This document shows positions 56,201 through 64,000 of a stretch of 64,000 nucleotides of DNA, one piece after another. The notes below the pieces were generated by a model. That model ran no database searches, was not told the origin of the DNA, and worked only from the letters and a program-made list of their open reading frames with translations. The position numbers and the translations under genes were made by a program. The stretch lies in contig NC_092672.1 in assembly GCF_964355755.1 (NCBI RefSeq), forward strand, positions 1,364,001-1,428,000, read 5' to 3'. The first letter of the stretch is position 1, and the number at the start of each line of letters is the position of its first letter. This DNA is from Antedon mediterranea. Lineage: Eukaryota > Echinodermata > Crinoidea > Comatulida > Antedonidae.

Positions 56201-59200
56201 CAGTAAATAAAATGGTTAGCATTAACATAAGGGTGAAGGTGAGTCCCGTGTTCTCTGAACGTAGGGGAATGAGCTGTTAGGAGCTCATTGTACTAAGCAT
56301 CGGCATTATGTGGTAGGGTGGCCAGTTCCTTTCCACGCCGCCTTTTTTCTCCCTAGTATTTTCAACCAGGTACTCATTTTACAGCTGAGTGGACTGGGAG
56401 TTGTCGGGCATTGAACCCGGGTCTATCTGTATGACAGTCAAGTGTCCTAACATACTGTAATAAAATAATCATTTTGAATAAAGCATTTCACATTACAAAT
56501 TAATTAAGTCTGTATCCAACTTACCAGTTATTTTAGTCCTGTCTAACTGCAGGTCATCAGATAACTGAGTATTGCGTCTCTTACTAGAATCCAACTACAA
56601 AATACAAACACGCAAAATGTGATTTAATTACCAGAAATGAAAATCTAAAAATGCAAATTAATAGATTATCAATTCAATGGAGTATAACAGATTCTGAATG
56701 GTTTGTGAGGAACACCTGATAACTCTAGTACAAATCAATAAGAAGTCTTGTGTGCGAATAGATGTAAGCAGAGTTGATAATAACACAGACCACGTTGATC
56801 AACACTTTCAAATAAATAATATTTCTTGCATCAAGAGAGAGTGCAGTAGATGAACTTTCAATAAAAGCAGATAAGTAAGTTGACCTTTGAACGTTCTATT
56901 AGCTAGATTACAGTAATCTATTAGGTGATGTATTTTACATCAGTGGAATTAATGATAAACTATAATATGCGAACAGGTGGAGCATTCTCCATTTCCGAAA
57001 CACATTGTTGACCATTTCTTTCTCTGTTTTTGCACTTTTCTGCACAGTTGATGCTTGTCTATGGCGCTGGTGACAATTATTACTATCTTTTAACATACAA
57101 CTATAAGTTGCATATTATATTAACAATACTTTATCTTTATAAACTAAAATATTCTACAATAATAATAAAGCAAATGCAGTACAAAAGTACATTTTTTCCA
57201 ACACAAACTCCATAAATATATTTGTGACAATTCCACCACGTTTGGCAAAAAGCCTCAATAGAACAACAACTAGACTATTAACAACAAACCTTGCTATTCT
57301 CATAAAATATTTTGGCACACACTTCAAATGTATGTAACTTCCTTTCTACTACAAAAAGTTCATCCTTCAACGATAAAAATATTTAGCACCGTCCTTTTCA
57401 ATCCCAGTTTAATAAACTTACAGATCAACTTCATATTTATTCAATCTTCCCACACCAATCATACAAGACCGATTGTAACTCTGACAAAAAAATATCAATT
57501 CTTTTCATTTTTGGTTACGTCAATTTACAAAAGGGACAAAAAGAATTGACACTTTTACAAGTTAGGGACCTGGAAAGAATTGTTGCTAGGGGTTACTATA
57601 CACAAGCGGATGGAGTAGAAATTAGTGAAGCGTAACATAGAAGATTTCAATTATGAATTGAAATCATGACCAAAATCAAACCATAGAAGTTAGAACTCGA
57701 CTACCTTTAAAAGAATAACAACTTGAAAACAAAATTCCTCTGTAAACTCAATTGTGAGCAGAACTCGACTACCTTTAAAAGAATAACAATTTGGAAACAA
57801 AATTCCTCCGTAAACTCAATTGTGAGCAGGGAACACAAGGTATCCAGGAAAATATTGAATCATAATCCAAACACAAACATGAAATGCAAACAAAAAAATG
57901 ACCATCAAATGACCATTGACCATCAAATGACCATCATGATTTTATTTCTTCTTGATAAAACTTAAATGACAGGTCACTGTAGTAAGTAAGAACGGGAAAT
58001 AAATTTATCTTGTAGGTTGGTTGGTCACATTATTATCCCTTGAGTGGTCTCTTTAGTTAGAAAAAAGTAGATTTAAATTGTAAAATTTAAAATTCTTAAC
58101 CTTATTCATGTTTCAAATAGACAGTGAAAATGACATTGAAATACACTGCACTAATCGAGGCCATGATCACTTTTTAATGCGGATTATTAAAATAAGTTGA
58201 TTTTGAGAGGTTCTTATTTAAAGCATTTGTATGGTAAATCATACTGACCTTCGATGTTAAGACCTATTGAAAAAAATGGTGTTACAATTGTCAACTTGAT
58301 GGGATGGCAAGGATGCTATTACCATGGCAACCACCTGCTCTACTCCATGAGTAGATCCTTCAATTTTGTTAATGAATAATCCCTTTTAATAATTTGTATC
58401 ACTGTCTTAAAAGATGCACTTTGAAACAGAATGACGAGTTGCAAGCACTTAGCATCCAAACAATGGCATGTATGTATATTTTACTATTCAATATTCATTT
58501 ATTTTTTGTTATCTGTAGCCATTGTAATGGTACCAAATGCACAGTAAATGTTTGTTTAATATAATATATAAATTAATGTTTTATAATCAATGTGTTTTCC
58601 TTATTTTAATGTATTTTTATTAAGTCTTGATGCACATAGATACAACATGACTAGTCGCAGTCACAAGTACTCCGTATCCAAACAATGGCATGTATGTATA
58701 TTTTACTATTCAATATTCATTCTTTGTTATCTATAGCTATTGTAACGGTACCAAATGTAAAGTAAATGTTTGTTTAATATAATATATATGTGTGTTTTTC
58801 TCCTTAGTGTATTCTTAAAGTCTTCTTTGATACTGTACAATAATATCTTAAACATCTTTATAATTAGCATAAAAGTTCATCTGTGTATGGTTGAACCGAG
58901 GTTGAAGTGTACAAATTGAAACAGAAATGTGAGGTATGTAAAATTGTGTGTTGATATCATCAGTTAAAAAATATGATATTTAAAACATTTTAAGGGTGAA
59001 ACCAGGAAGATATATTTTGGATATTAGGCACTAGTGATGACAAATCTGTATAAGTAAGTATGATAAACTATTGTTACAACATTCACAGGCATCGTTGTGT
59101 TTTCATTCACAATTATTTTACAAAAAAAATCTTTTTTTTTTCATTAACTATTAATTTTAGATAAGCCAATACTGATCCAAACACTATAATTAAGTGCAAT

Positions 59201-62200
59201 TATTTATTTTGTATTAACCTACGTCAATAGGAATTAAAAAGAAATTCTGCTTTCTTTTGACCAAATCTTTTGGCAAGACATAGACAGCTGCAATGCACCT
59301 TCTTTAATCGCTTTCCGGATTCAACTTTTCAAGTAATCAACTACTAAGGCTAGGGATACCTATAATTACGTATCTAAATATGTATATTATTATTTGATTT
59401 TTAAAGTAAACATAGATGGTAAATTAATGGAGCAAGTAAAATTACTAAATGATAATTGATTTTACATCTTTAGAAATTCTGATAACAATGTTTCCTGGCG
59501 ATTCAAACAACTTTAACAACGTATTCCTTCTTGATATACTATCTATCTGTCATGTTTTTATAGGCTCTGTGAGTTACTAAAGCTCAGTCTAAACTATCAA
59601 ACTTTATGTGACAAAAAAATGTGATGTGCCCATATATGGACATGATGATGTCATATCATTACCATATTTGGGTCACTGACATACTTTGGCACATCACACT
59701 TTTCTTGTCAAACTAGTTTGATAGTGTAGATAGCTTTAAATATAAAACAGTTTAATTAAACAAAACAATCTGGATTAATAGAAGGATGAAAATAATCAAA
59801 CAAATGAACTGAAGACAACATACAGGTGAGGTAAAGTAAGGTAGATCTTGATGTGCACAAATTAGTTTGGTATTCTTTCCCAACATGGTGATACTTAATG
59901 TTGGTGATACTTAATGTTGGATTTTCTTAGCGACTCATGCATTGGGTAAGTAGTAGTATAAAATTGTTTTGATAGTTTTGAGGGTCTCAAATTATCACCT
60001 TCGGCTGGATAGACTACCCTCATACAAATAAAACAATCCATAGTATTTTTTGTTTATTTATATGATACAAGAAAGGAAACAAAGATTTATTCATGTTTTT
60101 AAAGATTTTTTACTATTAAAACATTTTTTTTAGTTAAACAATAAAAGCTTTAAGATGATTAAGACAATATTTTCTAAAAATAATCTCTATTGGAAATAAA
60201 AAATACTAGTTGTGTGAATACTAATATAAAACTAAAACTAATTCCGTCGGAAAAATTTAAAAACATAAATTTGGTGAGCTGTAGGCCTACCTGTTCTTGC
60301 AAGTCTTTCTTGTCTAGAAGCAGTTTATCAGCTTCACCGACCAGCATGTTAGCCTGTTGATCCTTCGTAATCATAGTCTGTAATTCTCGGGCTAGAACGT
60401 CACGATCTTTCTTCAAATCATCAATCAGTTTCTCCAGCTCTTGGTTGATACGTTTGTTTCGCGACTCTGAGTCCTCCATTAACGCTTTCTCTCGCGCCAT
60501 CTGTTCGCGTAGTTGACGGTTTTCAGTCTGACTCGTTGAAAGCTCCTAACAAACGAACATGATAATTTAAAGCATAAAACACACATATAAATATTAATGA
60601 GTTATTTTTAGTACAAATTATTACTGCTAAAAAAAATGCATTTTGTTCCAATATTTCAGATGGATATATTAAACCAAAGATAGATGGCGCTGTTCAATAT
60701 AACCTAGAAAGCTGGACCTGAAACGCATTCTGAAACTACCGATTATTATTATATAATTGTTATTGGGTAGGCCTATTACTTTAACCATTGAGAAATAAGT
60801 TTGTATACTTACTTCTTTAAACCCTCAAGGGCCCTTATATAACCTTTTTATTTCACTTTATTGGTTCATAAAAAGAAATACCTATATTTTTCATTTTTAG
60901 TTTTAGTTTTTCTTCACAAACAAGTTTAAAACTGCAACTCACAGGATACGCATAACATTAGTAAGGTCAGAAGTCAGGTCAGGTTTGTTAAGCTGCATAT
61001 GCATGCCATTAATATTGTTTAAACATAAAATTATTATTATTTATTAATTCAATTATTCACAACCATTGAACCTTATTGTAAAATGTATTAATTCAATTTG
61101 TTAATAAACTTAAGTTTTAATTTCCAAAAACCATTTATTATAGTGCGTAATCCACCTTGTCTTCATTGTACCAGGCTGTTGAAATTACATTTCCCTAGAG
61201 TATCATTAAAATCAACAATATACAGACACTGACAAGGACAGCTCCTTTACAATATGGATACATACAGCAAAGTGTAGGATTGTGTAGGTATGTCATTGTT
61301 CTTACATAGCTTGCTGTGTAATATTTAATGTATTCCATGCATCTTATGTACTCCTACCACCAATTAAGACACCTCTTAAAAACCATCTAAGCAACTACTC
61401 TATCTTACACCCCTGGCCTGACCCACAGAAAATCAGATTTTCAGAAAGAAATTTCAAGTTACGTTTAGAAAGTAATGGTATTGGGTGAGTTGACTGTTAG
61501 TTATACAAAGATGAAGCACCAATCATTACACAGGTGACCTTCGCACATGCAAATGATGCAAGACCTTAAATACAAGTCTGTTGTCAAAATATACCCTTTA
61601 CCTCTAAATTACCAACAAAAATAATTCCATGAAAGGTAATACATGCAGGATTGAAAAACGTACATGCAAATCAACCCACAATGTTAAACCATTTCACCAC
61701 AGCAGGTATTAAATGGAAGTAGATTATCTGACTTGTGTTACCTCATGTATTTCATTCTGCATTTTCGTGAAGTCTGTACGACCTGTGGACGTGTCCTCAC
61801 GTGCAGACTCAAGGTCAGCACGTAGGTCATCCAACTAATTAATGAAGGAATATAAACGAAATAAAAACAAACCTGATCATAAACTTAAAAACGGAAAATG
61901 TTAATTGAAAATTATTATAGTGAAATTGTAAAAAAAAATGTTCATGAAAGGATTTCTTAATTTCTAGGAGGCAAGTTTTTCATTAGTTAGTATCTGCTTT
62001 ATTTTGTTATTTTAAGAATGTTTTTTTCCGCTCACCTTTTTGGCCAGTTCTCGCTCCCTCTCTTCACTTTCCCTTAGTCTTCGCCGCCATTCCTGTTCAC
62101 TCGCTGATCCTCGGTTGTCTAGCTCTTTCGCTCTTTTCTTTTCCCTCTCTAGCAGGTCGAGGGCGCTCTTGTGTTCCATTATCACCTTTTGGTTTTCCTC

Positions 62201-63221
62201 TTTCAGACGCTGTAGCTCATTCTGTTGCTTTTCTACAAGGTCTCTTTCAGTTTTTGTCTTGTTTTCCTGCAGAAAGGTTTATAAGTAGTTTAATACATGG
62301 TAAGTTTCACATCTATAACTTTACATAAAAAATGTTTTAAAAATGTAGTAGAACATAACAATTTTAACAGATTTTGTATTCGTTTTTTTTTTTTGCAAAA
62401 TAAACTAAACAAAAGTTTTGTTCTACTTTATACTGGGTAACTACATCTGGATCTGGATGAATACTGACGAAGGACCACATGGGTATATGCGCCAGGGGGT
62501 GCGTCTCTCGGTGTGCAAACCTCATACTTAACTGAATTTGTTTTATTTATTTATTTTTTTTTTATTTATTAACTTCACAAAACTGACTAAACAATGACGA
62601 AAAAACAAACAAACCAACATCAGTTCTCACAGAGCGTAGTTCAACATATACAGTGCTTTTAATAATATAATAAATGTTATTAAACAAAATAATATTCTTC
62701 TTACCATTTGACTTGTTAAATTATGTTCTTTTCCTTTTAAACTTTCAATATCCTTCTCCATGTATTCTAGTTTCAGTTCTAAGGCTTTCTTATCGTCTTT
62801 CACAGTCTTACTTGTTTCCTGCAATTTATTAAAGATGATTTAAAACGGTAATATTATATTTGCACATTTTTAAAAAACCATATAGTGACAGGGTCACTAT
62901 ATTCAATGATTGTTAAAGCACTAAACGGCAGTATTTCAAGTCAAGGGAGGTTTTCCCAGATCAGGTTCCCTGCAGAGGCAGATGAGAGGTGTTGAGAGTG
63001 TAAATTTTATTTACCAAAATTTAGGATGCCAGGTTTTCCTGTCCCCTACATTTTTTTTTTTACAAACGCAATCCCTATTTCTATTTTATTGTCATTTTTA
63101 CCTCAAGTTTATTAAGTTGTTTTTTGTTTTTGTCAATCAAAGCTCTAAGTTTGATGATAGTGGCTTCATGACTGCTTCTTTTCTTTTTCTCATCATCCAA
63201 GGATGTCTGCAGCTCACGAAT
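44277..63221 (-). CDS. Large coiled-coil protein, C-terminal ~890 residues (gene continues right)
   Basis: Exons in transcript order: 63221-63102, 62818-62705, 62266-62036, 61834-61742, 60545-60291, 56594-56525, 55724-55591, 55268-55239, 54304-54152, 53872-53735, 52938-52855, 49735-49619, 47797-47640, 46750-46585, 46401-46229, 45849-45685, 45251-45071, 44759-44647, 44454-44277 (stop TAA). Every junction has AG/GT sites and phases match. The protein is nearly continuous coiled coil rich in E, K, Q, R and L (for example ELEKLIDDLKKDRDVLAREL, EIAFLKEKLKLSEGSVKKL, NGVLQERVDVLSKQRIALEK). After KLVREYRLEKQKE the coil gives way to a Ser/Gly/Pro-rich tail of about 95 residues ending NESTEVDSES. This pattern suits a centrosomal, ciliary or cytoskeletal scaffold, but I recognise no named family. 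Introns hold a tRNA, a minisatellite and nested transposons. A 15-nt microexon at 58263-58249 would also keep the frame. Confidence 0.85.
47044..47115 (-). tRNA. tRNA-like gene, anticodon ATC (Asp by code)
   Basis: The minus strand folds as a full cloverleaf. Acceptor GCCCCAG pairs with TTGGGGC; the D arm is GTCTAATGGTTAGGAC. The anticodon stem TCTGC/GCAGG has the loop ATATCAA, so the anticodon is ATC. The T arm is CCGAG-TTCGAGT-CTCGG. Box A and box B are intact, and TTTTT follows eight bases later on the same strand (47041-47037) as a pol III terminator. The body resembles tRNA-Glu more than standard tRNA-Asp, and ATC is an unusual anticodon, so it may be a drifted tRNA-Glu or a young tRNA-derived copy. 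It lies in an intron, same strand as the host gene. Confidence 0.75.
47200..47275. repeat. ATAC/ATAT microsatellite
   Basis: Alternating ACATATAT and ACATAC words, purine-pyrimidine alternating, next to the tRNA gene within the same intron. Confidence 0.8.
47865..48085. repeat. (AAT)n and a probable dispersed repeat
   Basis: An (AAT)n run, then ACATTTATAAAGCGCAAGAG, then GTTCCAGAGTTTTGGGGCTG and CGACAGCGAAAGCACGATAA. The latter phrases recall a repeat I have seen in other marine invertebrate genomes, where a TTTATAAAGCGC start is followed by a frame with VFQSFGAA. No second copy is in this window, so the call is weak. Confidence 0.35.
48124..49329. repeat. 81/78-bp minisatellite, 15 units, with 480-bp higher-order repeat
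   Basis: Fifteen units of 81 bases (CTCCCTATTAAGCAAGCTTC ... GAGTTGACCAATGTCTACAA) or 78 bases (CCCTAAGC, lacking ATT). Two adjacent 78-base units recur with the same variant GTAAGTTGACC at about 48670 and 49150, exactly 480 bases apart (4 x 81 + 2 x 78), so six units form a higher-order block present twice. All unit lengths are multiples of three, leaving a 409-codon frame on the minus strand of repeated LLHLPPCVVSVVGSLLNREV peptides. I read this as an intronic satellite, not a protein gene: its start codon is a repeat-internal variant and it lies between coding exons at 47797 and 49619. Confidence 0.9.
49812..49945 (-). mobile_element. tRNA-derived SINE, partial inverted copy
   Basis: It reads ACTGGGTAACC, then ACACCGGGGTAACCC, CTTTAAAGAACATGAGCTAG and GTACACTGGACCTACAG: the complement of the central part of the SINE seen at 51303-51612. 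The tRNA head is missing. Confidence 0.7.
50721..51299 (-). pseudogene. Transposase-like protein, C-terminal half, cut off by a SINE
   Basis: An open frame of 192 codons. After 51299 it reads MDIPGINFFHVGIDEV, then RFVPVSLAQMQVYKL, FVCCSYDGVPWIGLVVDV, QIKFMHPHGSAKTFYWP and CCWIPESNVHCI, ending at a TAA near 50721. The pattern (CSYDG.WW, FMHPHGP...F.WP, .CWIP) matches the C-terminal region of the same uncharacterised invertebrate family as the ORF at 51587-52000. The Met lies at the SINE border, so it is not the original start. A 19-base unit (GGATTTTATAAACGGAGAG) is duplicated in tandem at about 50809-50846, giving SPFIKSSPFIKSS in the protein. Confidence 0.6.
51303..51640 (+). mobile_element. 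tRNA-derived SINE, full-length copy inside the DNA transposon
   Basis: The head is tRNA-like: GAGCGAGTCATATGGCCGAG, CGGTTAAGGC (box A region of a Leu/Ser-type tRNA), then AGGGTTCGAGGCC (box B) and GACTCGCTCC closing the acceptor. The body has CGGATAAGGACTATAAACC, GTACTTTAAAGGACCCAG, GGGGGTTACCCCGGTGAAC and TATCAGGGGGATTACC. It ends CCTTGGCCACATTG (51612) plus an A-rich tail to about 51640. It splits the transposase-like frame. Confidence 0.8.
51641..52000 (-). pseudogene. Transposase-like protein, catalytic-region fragment
   Basis: The minus-strand frame reads ISDCREHTTVTVYAFLK, then KVHYFTDGCGGQYKNKYYF, INLCHYQEDFGLDAEWNFFA, TSHGKSACDGIGGTVKRL and TECHIITSLSMFDYC, where SINE-flanking sequence takes over. 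FTDG..QYKNK and SHGK..CDGIGG are the strongest conserved blocks; invariant Asp, His and Asp suggest a metal-binding nuclease core. I know similar proteins as repeated uncharacterised genes in cnidarians and arthropods. The N-terminus is absent: about 170 bases upstream the right inverted repeat begins. Confidence 0.65.
54477..54590. repeat. 20/21-bp minisatellite (GCATATGCAGATAGTATTAA)
   Basis: Five to six copies of GCATATGCAGATAGTATTAA, one of them lacking a T, in an intron of the coiled-coil gene. Confidence 0.9.
54945..55036. mobile_element. MITE-like family, partial copy 3
   Basis: TGTGATGTGCCCATATATGG, GACATGATATCACTACCATA and TTTGGCACACACTTTTTTAG match the interior of the palindromic family; the outer ends are missing. 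Confidence 0.55.
55345..55530 (-). mobile_element. tRNA-derived SINE, inverted copy
   Basis: The complement of the SINE body: ACTGAGTAACCTCTTCAGTC, CACCGGGGTAACCC, TTTAAAGTGCACATGAGCTA, then GGTTTAAAGTCCTTATCGGA and GAGTGAGCCTAAAACCCACG. The tRNA head is incomplete. Confidence 0.7.
55768..56070 (-). mobile_element. tRNA-derived SINE, near full-length inverted copy
   Basis: It starts ACTGGCTGACCTCTTTAGTC and passes ACACCGGGGTAACCCCC and GCACATGAGCTAGATGGG. It ends with the complement of the tRNA head: GAGTGAGCCTCAAACCC (box B) and TTAACCGCTCGGCCACTCAC (box A). It carries an extra 50-base segment with AGGGCCCAGTTGGTGATCAG compared with the neighbouring copy. Confidence 0.75.
56220..56462 (-). 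mobile_element. Second type of tRNA-related SINE, inverted
   Basis: On the minus strand, GTTAGGACACTTGACTGTC and GACCCGGGTTCAATGCCCGA read as box A-like and box B, followed by AGTCCACTCAGCTGTAAAATG and GTACCTGGTTGAAAATACTA. The latter phrase is common in SINE-like repeats of several animal phyla. Only one copy is present here. Confidence 0.5.
57691..57829. repeat. Tandem duplication, two ~69-bp copies
   Basis: Two copies of AGAACTCGACTACCTTTAAA ... GTAAACTCAATTGTGAGCAG with about three substitutions, in the intron that would hold the microexon. Confidence 0.9.
58249..58263 (-). CDS. Possible 15-nt microexon of the coiled-coil gene
   Basis: The minus strand reads CCATTTTTTTCAATAG | GTCTTAACATCGAAG | GTCAGT: a strong pyrimidine tract and AG acceptor, 15 bases (VLTSK), and a GTCAGT donor identical to the donor used at the exon ending at 46585. 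Flanking exons (60545-60291 and 56594-56525) meet in phase 0, so inclusion or skipping keeps the frame. Splice consensus is the only evidence. Confidence 0.3.
58455..58795. repeat. Direct repeat, two ~110-bp copies 214 bp apart
   Basis: ATCCAAACAATGGCATGTAT ... TTACTATTCAATATTCATT ... GGTACCAAATG..AGTAAATG occurs at about 58470 and again at about 58675, with an internal deletion in the second copy. Confidence 0.85.
59580..59745. mobile_element. Palindromic MITE-like element, copy 4 (full)
   Basis: Ends TAAAGCTCAGTCTAAACTATC and the complement GATAGTGTAGATAGCTTTA. The interior has TGTGATGTGCCCATATATGG and GGCACATCACACTTTTCTTG. It is the best-preserved copy in the window, in an intron of the coiled-coil gene. 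The target duplication could not be separated from the TA-rich ends. Confidence 0.65.
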
Positions 63222-64000
63222 CTATAATGAGATAATAGTTCATGATAAATGGAAGGAAGCAATTTAAATTTGTGTAGATATCAAGAAATTTATCAAGAGC
63301 ATATATGCAATGGCGTAACGGTTATGAGCGCTAACTGGCTCAACCCAGGGGCCCCCAAAGCATGAGCAGTCCAATGCAACTATCCAGTGTTGAAGGAGTG
63401 CTAAACCCGGGGCCTTTGCCGTGTGCATTAAGCCACTGCGTACGGGTGGACACATTGATGTTGACTGATTTATACACACACTACAATAATGACTACAATT
63501 ACAAATCATTTTGTGGGTGTCTGAATCTACTTCTACTGAGGTAGATTATTTAATAATGTTTCCTATACAGTATCTAAGATTTACATCTACGGAAAAAAAA
63601 TGAATAATTCAGTATGTAAAATATCACCATCCCTTAGGGGTGAAGCATGTGTAGAATGTCAAAAGAATGCTAATTTGGTATTATAATATAACACATTGTA
63701 TCTCAAATTAAATAGCCTTTTAGCAAGTCATCACAGGAAAAAAATACCTTCCAAATTTACAATAATGAATAAGCAAAAACTTTAACAACCTTTCTCAAAA
63801 TTCAACTCAAACTTCTTTTAACAACTTTTTTTTTATTGAGATCACCATTTTAATGACTACTAATATTAAAAGAAGGGTGAGTTATGAATGACTTTAGTTT
63901 CCATGGTAACTAAAAACATATTGATACTAAAACTTGTGATCACACAAACAATTATTAATTGCTATAGTAACAATACAGTTGAATAATATGTGCACTCAAG
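63222..64000. other. Intron of the coiled-coil gene running off the window
   Basis: Upstream of the exon at 63221 no further exon with acceptable splice sites was found before the window edge, so the 5' part lies outside. A segment at about 63310-63460 (TGGCGTAACGGTTATGAGCG ... GCTAAACCCGGGGCC) has a box A-like start but no convincing box B. Confidence 0.45.

Noticed and set aside
44277-63221. Naming the coiled-coil gene as rootletin, CEP135 or another specific centrosomal protein
   Set aside because: Generic coiled-coil composition and a C-terminal tail that matches none of the families I can recall; a name would be a guess.
63310-63460. Possible SINE head (TGGCGTAACGGTTATGAGCG)
   Set aside because: No convincing box B or tail, and a single copy only.

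Overview
The window looks like AT-rich nuclear DNA of an invertebrate animal. The genes are split by introns with consensus GT/AG sites, there is almost no long continuous ORF, and mobile elements and tandem repeats are dense. One gene is certain: a four-exon GABARAP/ATG8 gene with the textbook protein. The palindrome TAGGCCTA recurs far above chance, and the transposon types suggest a marine, perhaps deuterostome (echinoderm-like) animal. That placement is inference; no marker in the window proves it.

Layout. 1-9.1 kb (minus strand): a candidate secreted-peptide (neuropeptide-type) precursor. It has a CRE plus TATA promoter at about 9.02-9.10 kb, a signal-peptide exon at 8.8 kb and a pro-region exon at 4.6-4.8 kb ending in basic residues; the rest of the gene was not found. 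9.1-16.9 kb: no gene recognised, scattered short repeats. 16.9-28.5 kb: an 11.15-kb array of three related non-autonomous rolling-circle-like (Helentron/HINE, DINE-1-like) families stacked end to end, inserted in a 182-bp direct repeat whose empty copy is preserved next to it. A 5'-truncated LINE sits inside one unit. 28.5-31.9 kb: low-complexity intergenic DNA.

32.0-39.2 kb (plus strand): GABARAP. Intron 1 hosts an antisense multi-exon gene of a transposon-like, apparently decayed family. Intron 2 hosts a PIF/Harbinger element with a 3-bp TAA duplication. 40.5-41.7 kb (minus): a weak two-exon candidate gene.

44.3-63.2 kb (minus): the 3' part of a large coiled-coil gene, 19 supported exons (about 890 residues) plus a possible 15-nt microexon; it continues beyond the right edge. 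Its introns contain a tRNA gene, a 15-unit 81/78-bp minisatellite with a 480-bp higher-order period, and a nested set of elements: a tRNA-derived SINE interrupted by a 2.58-kb DNA transposon (AGAC duplication), itself interrupted by another copy of the same SINE. No CRISPR, rRNA or bacterial-type operon was seen.

All calls are by eye. Exon borders rest on splice consensus and phase continuity, not on transcripts.
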